Assembly (NCBI GenBank): GCA_028641055.1
Contig: CM054059.1
Span: 48,183,682 to 48,247,681, forward strand
Direction: 5' to 3'
DNA: 64,000 nucleotides
Source: Alopecurus myosuroides
Lineage: Eukaryota; Streptophyta; Magnoliopsida; Poales; Poaceae
Shown: positions 35,487-48,800 of the stretch, in pieces
Layout: each line of letters begins with the position of its first letter
Numbering within the stretch: position 1 is the stretch's first letter
Notes under the pieces: generated by a model
What the model was told of the DNA's origin: nothing
Databases searched by the model: none
Seen by the model: only the letters and a program-made list of their open reading frames with translations
Translations under genes and position numbers: made by a program

Positions 35487-38400
35487 TGCATTTTTTACTT
35501 TTTTATATACTACAATATATTTTATCAATGTGCTACTGACATATATACATTAAAAATGAAAAATAATTATCTTGATATCTGCAACTAAACTTTCTCAATT
35601 GTACAAGTTTCCTATGGTATACTGTTTACGTGAAGAAAGATAAAACAGGTTTAGTGTACAAGATAAAACGTGCAAATTCTTTACAAGATGAACATTCCTT
35701 AGAATATATATACTCACTCTTCACCAAACAAGTAATACAATAAGACATTAACTTACCAAGACTCCGTTGGATGCACATCCATTGCAAATGTTACCGGATA
35801 ACGATCCTTACAATATATTATCTAAAAAAAATGGTTGGAAAAACCTTAGGAACAAATAATTAATTTAAGCAAAGATGCACTTATGCAAGAGAGCTCTAAC
35901 TATCACCTTTATTCGTGGTTGGATTGGCTGCCAGGTAATAAACACGCATCAAACATAGAAAAACAAAGGAACAATGTCACATAAAACATGTATCACATAT
36001 AGTAATGAAGTTAATTAGTTTTGCTAAAAGGCTTTCATTAAATAACCTCAGATATCATCGTGGGTTCACAAATAGCCATCAGTGTTGCCTCATGCACATG
36101 GCCTCGCCTAAAAACGTAGTCTTCCACGCTCTTTATTTCGGCATCCACTAAACATGTCTCTAGGATCATGGAAAGTGATTCCATATTTGTCGGTGGTTGC
36201 TCCTGTTTCTCCATGGTTACAATGTAGGTGCATGTGGACCTTGGTGGCAGAGTGCCGTTAAGTGGCGATAGTCCATAGAAGTAACTATCTGGATTTGTTG
36301 GTACACACCTAAATGCGACATGCTGATATGTCTTGTTTGTTAGGCGTAGTGGGCATGATATCAACTTGTTTGGCTCGAAGAGGAAGTGGAGCCGGCTGGT
36401 ATGGACATCTAGCAACTCGCATACTATCTTCTTAGATGCAGTCGACGACCTTGTCCCAGAGGAAATGCTAGGAATCGTCTATGTTAAAGAAGAATCCTCC
36501 CAGTTATTAACACAAATGTTTCTATACAAAAATAACATTATGAAGAGAGACATATTGTACACAATACATACTACACTTTCATTTTATGATTTCCCACTAA
36601 TCCCTGCTTTGATTGTCAATATTATTTTCAATCATGACCATTCTATGGCGTTCTCTCGTTGAACGAGTGAGTTGTTCTTCCTACTATTGTGAATTTCAAG
36701 TATTTGTTCTTGTTCTGTTGAGAAGATGTTCCTAAATTATTATACATGAATGATGATGCATTGTTCCAACACTGTAATGTATTATTATGAACATATTTTC
36801 TCCTCCATACGTGTTCATGCATATATAAGTAGCACAAAGAGGTTAGGAAACCGAGTTATGATAAAATTATAATTTCACAATGTACGATTAATGCTTCATG
36901 TGTTCAAGCCTACTTGTCTTAGATAGAGCATCTCCTAGTGAAACATACACAAAATAATTAAGTCTATACAAATTGCATGGTGTTCTTTAGAGACCGTAGG
37001 GTCTCATCTTCCAAGTAGAATCATGACTGGTCATCCCCGCTACCATATTATGTAAGATGTGTGAAATATATTTCATACTCATTAATATGTGGTATGCAAA
37101 AATAAAAGAGAAGAACTGTAAAACCAGAAACAAATGAGGATAATGAATCGTACCTGATGAATCACCGAGACTGGTTCATTTCCTAACGAATGAGGATTAT
37201 GAATCGTAGTGTCTGTCTCATTAACATTATTAACGACAACCCCTATACTCAGTGTTTCGTACTCCAGACAGCTTAAAGCTATTTCGATACATCTTTTTAC
37301 ATGTACTAGCAACTCACAGAATATCTTCTTAGGTGCATTCAGCAAATTGCTCCGAGAGGATATGACATGGCTCGTCTATATTGAAGAAGAATCTTCCCGG
37401 TTAGTTAATACAAATGATGTTGTAAAAATGTAAAATTATGCTGAGAGACAAACTGTACACTATATATTATACTATCATTTCAAGATTTCTCGTTAATATT
37501 AACCTTTTTCCTCAACATTATTTTTGGTCATGACCATTCTATGGTGTTTTAAGTTCGAAGCAGTGGGTAATTATTCCCATTTTAAGTGGAACCAGTAGGT
37601 AATTATTCCCACTATTCTGAATGATAATGTTTCATGTAGTGTCTTTCTCGTTCTCTTGACCATATATTTCCTAACTTATTGCATCTAACTGATTGCATCT
37701 AACTGATGTTGCATTGTTTAAACCTTTTAACTTAATTTTCTGATCATATTTTCTTTCCCATAATTGCTCAAGAGTAAATAAGTTGCATACCTAAGAAATC
37801 TATCTATATATGTATGTAGACAAAAACATCTGATAGAGTGTGACTTTCACAATGTACTATTAAGCCTCACGTGTTTATACTCATTTATATTTGGTATGAA
37901 AAAAATAGAAGAGAAGAAACATAAAACCAGAAACAAATGAGGATAAGGAATCACACCCGGTGAATAGCTAACCCTGGTTCATTTCCTAACGAATGAGGAT
38001 AGTGAAACATAGCCTCTGTCTCGTTCAAATAATTGACGATAAGCCCTATACTTGGCCTTTTGTGTCGATCCCTCTCCAAACAGCTTAAAGCTATTTCGAC
38101 ACATTTTTTTACTTGATTTGACTTGATCTCATACATTGATGTTTTGTATAGCCTCTTCTCCCACTTCTTGTATACCTAGAAATTAGAACATTAGAGAGAA
38201 CAATATATTAGAAAGAACATACTATAATTTGTGATAGGTATACAAATTAGCCTCAGTAAAGGACACTTTATTTACACGTTTAGTGAATTCCTCGGAAGTC
38301 ATTTCACTGACTCGGAAGTATTCCTCGGGTCCTGTAATTATCTTTATGATTACCACACCCAGGCTGAATATGTCGAACTTATTTGAGATTATACCATTGT

Positions 38401-39303
38401 CGATGTATTCAGGTGATTGGTATCCACTGCATTCCACATTGTATATTTGTGACTGATACATTTTACCTCAAAGAAAAAACAAGAAAAATGGATGCGTACA
38501 AAATAGTGAAATTTCCTGTACATGAATAATTAAGCTCACCGTGTACCAATAGAACTATTTGTCACTTGTGTTTGTTCTCCTCCAAATAGCCTAGACAAGC
38601 CAAAATCAGCTATCTTTGGGACCATATTATAATCCAGCAATACATTTTCTGGTTTTAAATCCAAATGGTACATAGGAATTTCCAATTCCTCGTGAAGGTA
38701 TTTTAATCCCATGCATATCCCTTTAATTATGCCGTATCGTGTGGGCCAACCATGTCCACCAGATTCATCTGTAGAAAAAAAAGGAATTCTCGAAATTACA
38801 TGTGAAGAACATTGTCTTAATATGCTAATCCATACAATTAGAGCAGTAGCGTACCAACAATATATTTGTCAAGGCTTCCATTATCCATATACTCGAGACA
38901 GAGTACTCTATGTGTCGTTTCAGCAAAAATCTGTGCCCCATTGTCGTACATGGGGTTCCGGCGAGTTTCATAGCAATATCCAACAACTCGCACAATATTG
39001 TTGTGTTTTTTCTTTTCATGGTTGCTAAACTCCTTCTTAAACTGCTCCTCATTATCCTCAAGTCGTGACATAGGCTTAAGCACCTTTACAGCAACCTTTT
39101 TCCCATCATTATAGACTCCCTGTTCACCGTAACGATATATATATAGCATATGCAAAGCAGCAAATTGGGTGTATATATACCCCTTTTAATGATTATTTTT
39201 TACTCAAATGAGTGAAGTGATTAACACCTGTGAATTGATCGTGAAATTACTGAATAAATTAATCCATTTTCTGCATGTAATATATAAGTAATATTATGAG
39301 AGC

Positions 39304-39557
39304 AAGACTATGTTGTCTGTGGGTGGTTTGAACTCCTGTGTTTTTGGTTAGGTTAGAGGGGATGTCTATCGACAGGTTTTTGTCCCATAGAGGTGCTCGA
39401 GGTCGAGGACTTTCAGCGGGTTTCCTGTGCGATACCCCTGTTTTCTAGCTAGACTTGTTTCTTGTCCCTTTCTGTCTTCTAATTTCTCTGTTGTAAGAAC
39501 CTGATATTTCTGTTATGCGAGTAATAGAAAGGGGCTAGCCCAGTTGGAAAGCAAAAA
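39304..39557 (+). pseudogene. LINE 3' UTR fragment at the left edge of unit C
   Basis: It matches 19,931-20,184 closely, including the A-rich tail, but has no LINE coding sequence to its left. It joins directly to kinase intron 1 of unit B. Confidence 0.85.
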
Positions 39558-39793
39558 TTGTATATGATTAACGTAGGATGTTTCTCCTTTCTGTCAGATT
39601 TTTTTTTACAAATCTATCTTTTTCATATGAGCTAGTTGTTTAATCTAAAAATACTATTCCACGATCAGAATTATAAAATATTGGTTAATGTGGTACGTCA
39701 ACGGTGTGTATTTTCCAATAAAGGGGACAAATAGGAGCAATTTTTTTGTGATAGATAGAAAAATATATATATTTTTTACATACTAAGATGACG

Positions 39794-39824
39794 CCCTCGC
39801 AATTGCGAGGGTCACCTTACTAGT
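39794..39824 (+). mobile_element. Helitron-like 3' terminus (unit C)
   Basis: Same 18-bp palindrome and CTAGT end as at 20,424-20,454. Confidence 0.5.
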
Positions 39825-40306
39825 TATAGATAAAATATGAATAAAAAAACCGAAAAAAATAGACATTAACAGCAGAATTCTTCAGAGTAAGTAGCATCCA
39901 TAGTATTCCAGCAGCATTCTTCAAAATCACGGCCGTGCTATGTCAATGTTGAACTGGTGATCAACCGCTGGTTACCTTGCCAGTACAAGGAGCTTCTGGA
40001 AATCTAATCCATCATTTCCACGATCCCGATTCCATCATCAAATCCAATAATGAGGCTGCATATGTAAGATGCCAGGTTAGATGTCTGGAGTGATATTTGA
40101 CCCCAATCTGTTACATCCACAAGGTAGGAGGTTATATGCTTTAATCCCAACCGGAGCGTGTCTGCGCGAGATTGTGGAAATTGTTACACTAATTAAATAA
40201 GGTTTGTACTTTGCCGCCTGTTTTAAGTGTTAGGTGTATGACAGACCATGTAAATGAACAAAAAAGGCCAAACTGAGCATTGATTGGACCCGGAGAGCGG
40301 AAAGTA

Positions 40307-40430
40307 CTCCCTCCGTTCAACAGTAGATGACTTCCACATATCTATATATGGATGTATCTAGACATATTTTAGTGTCTAGATACATCCATATATAGATATG
40401 TGGAAGTCATCTATTGTTGAACGGAGGGAA
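40307..40430. mobile_element. Stowaway-type MITE (unit C, intron 14)
   Basis: Same near-palindromic element as at 20,930-21,053, with TA at both sides. Confidence 0.85.
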
Positions 40431-40797
40431 TACCTTGCTAGCTCGATCTCTAAAAGAAACAAATAGTACACCCATAGCTCCAATACAAAGTAGGATGCAT
40501 AATTTTTTACCTTCTTGTCTCCTTCACGTATGCATAACCACCACGAGCCAGGCCGAGCTTAAAGTCAATCATGTTCTCACACCTGCAAAATAAGCCTTAG
40601 TTTATTCTTGAACTTTGTATCCTTTAGCAAATATGAAGTCCAGCACGAAGCAACAACTCCGTGAGTCCACAAATATAAGGAGCATATGCTTTTCGAGATA
40701 TTTCTTCGCCCAAATATTTATTTAATAATACGCGGTTAATAAAATTAAGAACAATATTGTTGGATTCATATTGTAAAGCCCTCTCAAATGGTACCAG

Positions 40798-42579
40798 TAC
40801 CAGTTACATGGGATCAAATCCGAAGAAGGAGTCCAGGGCTCCTCTCGCGAAACCTAACTCCTCTCGCGTCGCCGCCCTCGGCGGCTCGGGGGGCCGCCGC
40901 CGCCCCGCCCTAGGCCACCCTCCGATGCTCCCACCCCTCGTCGTCGCATGAGGAGTCGCCGGGATCTCCCCGGGTGGAGCCCGTGATGGTGGAGGCGAGG
41001 TGCTCTCCGCAGGACCGGGGGCGTGCGCGGCGCCGCGGGTGGCCGGATTGGTTGCCGCCGGGTGGATCTTGGGAGCAGCATCAGGGTGTCGTGGAGGAGA
41101 AGATCGGCGCTGCCGTCCTCGGGCGCGGCCGTGCCAACACCGAACAGAGGTGACGGGCACCCCCTCCAGCCATCCCGCCTTTCCACGTCGCGCCGGAGGT
41201 CAAGGAGGTTGGGCTCGGTGCCGATCTGGTCAGGAGACGGCCACTCCATGTGCGCGTCGGGCTTCTCCTGCGACTCGGCGTACCAGGCCTACATCGTGCG
41301 CGGCAGCGGCCGCGTGCAGGTCGTCGGCATCGACGGTACCCGCGTGTGCATGGCGCCGCGGGTGGCCAGGACTTCGGGGGCGGCATCGTGCCGTGTAGGA
41401 GGAGATCGGCGCTGCGGGCGGCCAGGAGCGGCATCGCGTGGGCTGCCTCCGACAGGGCCGGCGTGCTTCCTATGGCGGTGGTCAGCCCGGTCTTCCCGGT
41501 GCGATCTGTGGCGGCGTGGTGGCGGTGAGGGGCTGAGGTTGCCGACGGCGTTCCTCCGTGGGATGTTGTCGATGCCTTAGCACCGATGCTTGTGGTTGGA
41601 CGATCCAAATGGTGGTTGATCCGGCGCCTTCGACGTTGATGAAGCGTGATGGATTCCGGGTGAAAACCTAGTCTCCGATTTCTCGGAGCCGGTGATGGCG
41701 ACAATTGGAGTGTCGCTCCCTTCCTGAAGGCATCATCGAGGAAGCCCCGCGGCTCTTCACGTCAACTCCGGGGGAAATCCTTGATCCGTCGATCGGATGA
41801 TGGTGGCGCTTCTACGTCGTTACCTCCTTGGGGGCATCATTCTTGGAGGAGAGCGCCGATCGAAGGGACCAGAGGATGAGTAAGATGGTGGATGCAGGTT
41901 CTTCGAGGGTCTACGCGGCATCGGCAACGTCGACTAGCTACCTTGCTTCGACCCGCTCCGGGGGAAACCCTAAATCTGGGATTCCCGGATTGGATGATGG
42001 TGACACCGCTGGTGTTGCTCTCCCTCTTGGGGGCATCATTTTGGAGTAGACGCCGGAGGTCCTAGAGAGGATGCGGTGTTTCTTCTACTGCATTCACAAC
42101 GGCGGTTCTCGACAGCTTGGTGCTGTGGGGTCTCGGTGTTATTTGCGTGATGTTGGACGCGCGCAGGGAGTTGGAGTCGTCTGGTGCCATGGTGGTATCG
42201 ACGGCAGGTCTGACATGGTGGGTACTTTGATCGCTGTCCTGAAGACGGGTGAGCGGAAGACGGCGGCAGCTACTCTACGAGCGTGTATATCGGTACATGC
42301 TGCGGTGTGATGGACCGATTATGCCCCTTGCTCGCTATCGGGCGGCATGGAGAGGCCTTCGGTTTTTGGATGACGCGCGTTGGTGGGTTCTCAGAGTATC
42401 GGCTCTGGGATTGTCCACCCCCTTCATCAGTTTTGGTAGGCTTAGTTTGGTGGATTCACGTCTAGTTGTTTGATGTATCTGCTTGTAAGACAGTGCGATT
42501 TCTGTTCTATCTTTTAATAAAAACCGGCCGTGTGCATCATTTTGATGCAGAGGCTGGGGACAGACCTCCATTTCTAAAA
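40798..42579 (+). mobile_element. Non-LTR-type retroposon, 1.78 kb (unit C)
   Basis: The element is flanked by 12-bp direct repeats AAATGGTACCAG (40,786-40,797 and 42,580-42,591); the single-copy empty site is intact in unit A at 21,409-21,420. It is GC-rich, has no reverse transcriptase, and ends with a hairpin GCATCATTTTGATGC (42,534-42,548), a CCTCCATTTCT block and an A-tail. This is the kind of tail used by LINE-driven retroposition. Several overlapping long frames on both strands are due to composition. It lies in intron 13 of gene copy C. Confidence 0.8.
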
Positions 42580-42672
42580 AAATGGTACCAGTTTATTATA
42601 AAATAATCCTCGTATTTTGGACTAATAATTAGTTAATGTTGATTCTCAAAAATCACCTAGGCTTTATATTAA

Positions 42673-42945
42673 GATTGCTCACAATGAGGGTAACATAGCT
42701 GGTAACATAAGTGCCTCCTAGGCAAAAAAGATGACGTGGCACTCATTTAATGAGGAGAGAGCTGCTAGTGGTATCATAGGTAGATACCATAACATAACGC
42801 ATTCCAAAACAAGATGTGTCTATAGCCTAATAAATATACAAGTATATAATACTACAAATATGTTACTACCCATTGTAGAATTAGTAACATAGACTAGTAT
42901 CATATGCATGATACCAGTGTATGATACTCCCCATTGTGACTAGTC
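42673..42945. mobile_element. Tourist-like MITE, unit C
   Basis: Same element as at 32,293-32,565. Confidence 0.5.
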
Positions 42946-43469
42946 TTATGGAGGGACGTTGTCCAGACGAAAGATTGATCCCAGGCAGCATGCATTGTCC
43001 TTAATAAATTAAATGGACACAATACTATTGTTTATTTCGATACTGCGGAGCATATAAAGGTAATCCTACCAAAACTATCTATCGCTAGATCTTTCAGTTT
43101 AATCCTTAATTATTCTGATAAGTAGTGGCACTATGAGCTGGTCGTCGGGCAGATGTGTTTACGTCCTCAATATTTTCTGTCTAAGCTCAAAAGCTTTACC
43201 TGTAGTTAGTGCTCCCGCGAATAGACACAACCAAGTCTTCTGAAGCTGTAATCAAACTCGGATGGTCCGGGTTGCAATTGACCACGCCAATAATGCAGCC
43301 GCCCCATGGGTTTTTCTGGAGCCAACTGAGTTGCCGAATACATCTCTTTGTGTTCAGATCCCAGATCTAATAAAGAAAATGGTGGAGTAGCATGCAGTTA
43401 TACTTACAGAAATATAATTTACAACATGAAACAATATTTGAACCGCAATGTGCATACGTATTATTATTA

Positions 43470-43976
43470 ACTAGAGGAATACCCCGCGCGTTGCAGCGGG
43501 TATCCTTTTATGAACTCTATTGTGAGAATGCAAACGACTAAGACGCATGAAATCTGAATTTGTCTACATGAACATGCATGATTGTATGATATGCTATGCA
43601 TGTTGCAACGTTTTCTTTTGGAAATTGCTTAAAAACTTACATATAGAATAACACTTAATAGTTACATGTGTTCTGATCGTTGAAAAAATTGGTAGAACAT
43701 TTTCTTAGTTGGTTGAATCGACCAAGCGTTAATATAATTAACGATGAGATAGATTGCATGGGGAGTTAGTCAAACAATGATATGGACAATTAGATGGATA
43801 CAATAATGGATGCTAGTACATATTAATGGGATAGGGTGGAAAATTGGTTGGTTGGAAGGATGGATGAGGTGGACAATTGATTGGTGGAAAGGATAGATGA
43901 TGTGGATAGCTTGCATGTTGAGCTAGAAAAATCATAAATGCAAGTTAGTGGGGTTTTGCTTTATAAGAAGTATAGA
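43470..43976 (-). mobile_element. Helitron, 507 bp (unit C)
   Basis: Same TC...CTAGT element as in unit B, one base shorter in an A-run (about 43,636). It lies in intron 12 of the fusion gene. Confidence 0.8.
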
Positions 43977-45303
43977 TTTATTACAAGGTCATACTTGTGC
44001 AATCCCTGTTGACGATCCTGTAACCAGATACTCTCGACCACCACCTGGTGAGAAAAAATCAACACAGATCTGCAGACCCTCAATGCAGTTGAATGTGTGC
44101 ACAGATTGGGAAGAGGAAATGTCCCATATCTGTGAATGTCAAACGTAAGTTCTGGTTAGATATAAATAACTGTTAGCCACCTCCATTTCAACAGCTTGAG
44201 AAAAACTTGAAGTGAGCTCATAGTTCCGATTGCATGGGAAAAAGGAGGAATTAACCTTTGCTGTGCCATCTTTTGAAACACTGGCAAAGGTGTTGCTTCG
44301 TAGCGGGTTAAACATGACCTGCGACACATTGTCTGTGTGTTCCTGGAACATGCCAACAACTTCCCAGTCTCTCTCCCAGTTCCAAATTTTGATTGTGCCG
44401 GTATTCGATGCTGACAGCAAAAGTGGCTCACTTGGGTGAAGTGCCAGTGATTCGACCCAACTACCATGAGCTTTGAATACTCTCAGCTGGTCCATTAAAG
44501 GACATGTAAGTACGTGGATGTCTCCGTTGCCGCTACCTGCCACAATCCATTGCCTTCGTGCAATGAATCTCGCAGAAAGAATCCAATGTCTATCAGCCTG
44601 CACCAGATCTAAGTCCTGTGTGTTGTTTCGCGATGTCACTTGTGCCTGCCGAGATGCATGGATACAAGTTGGTTCAGGGCATGTATGCGATAAAAAAATA
44701 CTTTTAAATTCCATACGTGGATGCAGCTAGTTACCAACCTGGGTCTGGTAGTCCCAAATGCACGTATACCCATTAGAATGACCGGTCAAAATCCTGCAAG
44801 ACACAAGAGGATACTTCACCGTAATTTTAAAACTGACAACTTTTCATGAACTCTTAGCACATTGTCCCGCACCAGAAGGACAAGTGGTCACTGTTACACT
44901 GTCACAAAAAATGGAACAGTAAACCTTTTTGTGCAGGCTATATTTTTGTATGATATTTTCTTGTTGCTCATGCTATTACATGATACTTTTCCATTTTCAT
45001 TGATTAAGAAGAAGGTTTAGTTTGTTTACAAAAGAGGTGTGAAGACAAAATAGGATGTGCCAACACAAACGACATACTCTCGCGACATTACAATACTCGA
45101 AGCCTCGTCCTTCATCTTATTAAGAAATGTCATTGACGTAGCCGATTGGTTTTGAAAAACTCAAACATTTCACACTTTCCAAACCCCCCAACAAACGCGC
45201 ATACCAAGTGATGCCACTTCCTTCCGTCGTTGGTTTACTCGAAGAATCCACCGTCATATACTTGCAAGGATTGACACACATGGTTCCTACCGGTGGCGCC
45301 AAA

Positions 45304-45865
45304 TGTTGGTGTTTTAAACTGAAAATATTTTTTATAGGGTAGTTTGTGGCCACGACCCGATAGATTGCACACACAAGACACAACTACTTTTACATGTTCG
45401 GTCCATGGAAAATACATGTAACAAATATAGTCCGGTTTGTGGTGGACGGAATATATATGTGTAAGCAAAATATGAGAGTAGATGTCGATTGAGCGCGATC
45501 ATATCCCTCCTTATATAGCTGGCAACGGGTAGGATTATAGCTCCCTATGGATGCACAGATAGGCTAGTATTCATTACGAGATGTAAGCAAAATATCCTCA
45601 GTAGATTTGGTCATCGTCTTGTGCTCCAAGTCAGGACGGTGCACGTAGTACTCAATATGTTGGTATGACTCATGCAACTATTATGGGTTGTGTAGCCCTC
45701 ATGTATCACACAGTAGTCCATATACTTGTCAATGGGCACAAATTCGCTGACTTCAAAGAGTTAAGTCATGGACCGAGTTTTCCATTTTGGATGTTGTCCA
45801 TTCTTCATCCAAAGGTGGTCGTCTTACTTTTTAACATAATTGTTATCTCAAGTCTTGGTTAAACA
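45304..45865 (-). mobile_element. LTR fragment with primer site, unit C
   Basis: Same element as at 34,925-35,486, in intron 9. Confidence 0.5.
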
Positions 45866-48800
45866 TGCATTTTTTACTTTTTTATATACTACAATATATT
45901 TTATCAATGTGCTACTGACATATATACATTAAAAATGAAAAATAATTATCTTGATATCTGCAACTAAACTTTCTCAATTGTACAAGTTTCCTATGGTATA
46001 CTGTTTACGTGAAGAAAGATAAAACAGGTTTAGTGTACAAGATAAAACGTGCAAATTCTTTACAAGATGAACATTCCTTAGAATATATATACTCACTCTT
46101 CACCAAACAAGTAATACAATAAGACATTAACTTACCAAGACTCCGTTGGATGCACATCCATTGCAAATGTTACCGGATAACGATCCTTACAATATATTAT
46201 CTAAAAAAAATGGTTGGAAAAACCTTAGGAACAAATAATTAATTTAAGCAAAGATGCACTTATGCAAGAGAGCTCTAACTATCACCTTTATTCGTGGTTG
46301 GATTGGCTGCCAGGTAATAAACACGCATCAAACATAGAAAAACAAAGGAACAATGTCACATAAAACATGTATCACATATAGTAATGAAGTTAATTAGTTT
46401 TGCTAAAAGGCTTTCATTAAATAACCTCAGATATCATCGTGGGTTCACAAATAGCCATCAGTGTTGCCTCATGCACATGGCCTCGCCTAAAAACGTAGTC
46501 TTCCACGCTCTTTATTTCGGCATCCACTAAACATGTCTCTAGGATCATGGAAAGTGATTCCATATTTGTCGGTGGTTGCTCCTGTTTCTCCATGGTTACA
46601 ATGTAGGTGCATGTGGACCTTGGTGGCAGAGTGCCGTTAAGTGGCGATAGTCCATAGAAGTAACTATCTGGATTTCTTGGTACACACCTAAATGCGACAT
46701 GCTGATATGTCTTGTTTGTTAGGCGTAGTGGGCATGATATCAACTTGTTTGGCTCGAAGAGGAAGTGGAGCCGGCTGGTATGGACATCTAGCAACTCGCA
46801 TACTATCTTCTTAGATGCAGTCGACGACCTTGTCCCAGAGGAAATGCTAGGAATCGTCTATGTTAAAGAAGAATCCTCCCAGTTATTAACACAAATGTTT
46901 CTATACAAAAATAACATTATGAAGAGAGACATATTGTACACAATACATACTACACTTTCATTTTATGATTTCCCACTAATCCCTGCTTTGATTGTCAATA
47001 TTATTTTCAATCATGACCATTCTATGGCGTTCTCTCGTTGAACGAGTGAGTTGTTCTTCCTACTATTGTGAATTTCAAGTATTTGTTCTTGTTCTGTTGA
47101 GAAGATGTTCCTAAATTATTATACATGAATGATGATGCATTGTTCCAACACTGTAATGTATTATTATGAACATATTTTCTCCTCCATACGTGTTCATGCA
47201 TATATAAGTAGCACAAAGAGGTTAGGAAACCGAGTTATGATAAAATTATAATTTCACAATGTACGATTAATGCTTCATGTGTTCAAGCCTACTTGTCTTA
47301 GATAGAGCATCTCCTAGTGAAACATACACAAAATAATTAAGTCTATACAAATTGCATGGTGTTCTTTAGAGACCGTAGGGTCTCATCTTCCAAGTAGAAT
47401 CATGACTGGTCATCCCCGCTACCATATTATGTAAGATGTGTGAAATATATTTCATACTCATTAATATGTGGTATGCAAAAATAAAAGAGAAGAACTGTAA
47501 AACCAGAAACAAATGAGGATAATGAATCGTACCTGATGAATCACCGAGACTGGTTCATTTCCTAACGAATGAGGATTATGAATCGTAGTGTCTGTCTCAT
47601 TAACATTATTAACGACAACCCCTATACTCAGTGTTTCGTACTCCAGACAGCTTAAAGCTATTTCGATACATCTTTTTACATGTACTAGCAACTCACAGAA
47701 TATCTTCTTAGGTGCATTCAGCAAATTGCTCCGAGAGGATATGACATGGCTCGTCTATATTGAAGAAGAATCTTCCCGGTTAGTTAATACAAATGATGTT
47801 GTAAAAATGTAAAATTATGCTGAGAGACAAACTGTACACTATATATTATACTATCATTTCAAGATTTCTCGTTAATATTAACCTTTTTCCTCAACATTAT
47901 TTTTGGTCATGACCATTCTATGGTGTTTTAAGTTCGAAGCAGTGGGTAATTATTCCCATTTTAAGTGGAACCAGTAGGTAATTATTCCCACTATTCTGAA
48001 TGATAATGTTTCATGTAGTGTCTTTCTCGTTCTCTTGACCATATATTTCCTAACTTATTGCATCTAACTGATTGCATCTAACTGATGTTGCATTGTTTAA
48101 ACCTTTTAACTTAATTTTCTGATCATATTTTCTTTCCCATAATTGCTCAAGAGTAAATAAGTTGCATACCTAAGAAATCTATCTATATATGTATGTAGAC
48201 AAAAACATCTGATAGAGTGTGACTTTCACAATGTACTATTAAGCCTCACGTGTTTATACTCATTTATATTTGGTATGAAAAAAATAGAAGAGAAGAAACA
48301 TAAAACCAGAAACAAATGAGGATAAGGAATCACACCCGGTGAATAGCTAACCCTGGTTCATTTCCTAACGAATGAGGATAGTGAAACATAGCCTCTGTCT
48401 CGTTCAAATAATTGACGATAAGCCCTATACTTGGCCTTTTGTGTCGATCCCTCTCCAAACAGCTTAAAGCTATTTCGACACATTTTTTTACTTGATTTGA
48501 CTTGATCTCATACATTGATGTTTTGTATAGCCTCTTCTCCCACTTCTTGTATACCTAGAAATTAGAACATTAGAGAGAACAATATATTAGAAAGAACATA
48601 CTATAATTTGTGATAGGTATACAAATTAGCCTCAGTAAAGGACACTTTATTTACACGTTTAGTGAATTCCTCGGAAGTCATTTCACTGACTCGGAAGTAT
48701 TCCTCGGGTCCTGTAATTATCTTTATGATTACCACACCCAGGCTGAATATGTCGAACTTATTTGAGATTATACCATTGTCGATGTATTCAGGTGATTGGT

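Larger units (their letters stand above)
32820..39119 (-). pseudogene. Kinase-MSP-WD40 fusion gene, copy B (5' truncated, 3' end in gap)
   Basis: Exons 2 to 13 are present, from 38855-39119 (exon 2) down to 32820-32986 (exon 13), with the same splice sites as copy D and an intact exon-5 homopolymer. Exon 1, which carries the start codon and Gly-rich loop, is absent because the repeat unit ends in intron 1. Exons 14 and 15 fall in the assembly gap. All exons present are open. A Met in the retained tail of intron 1 (39,153-39,155) is in frame with exon 2, so a shortened product is conceivable, but it would lack the ATP-binding loop. A Helitron lies in the intron between exons 12 and 13. Confidence 0.8.
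30798..39303 (-). repeat. Tandem segmental repeat, unit B (left part lost in gap)
   Basis: Apart from the left 1.9 kb hidden by the gap, this is nearly identical to unit C at an offset of about 10,379 bp. Its right edge at 39,303 is the junction where intron 1 of the kinase gene meets LINE 3' sequence. Confidence 0.9.

Noticed and set aside
40804..41704. Long overlapping frames on both strands, 118-207 codons
   Set aside because: The region is a GC-rich retroposon; frames overlap on both strands, contain Arg/Ala/Pro-rich sequence and match no family I know.
43948..44148. 66-codon plus-strand frame in each unit
   Set aside because: It is the antisense of WD40 exon 12 and the Helitron edge.
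46712..47041. 109-codon plus-strand frame, repeated in every unit
   Set aside because: It is the antisense of the MSP exon and its intron.
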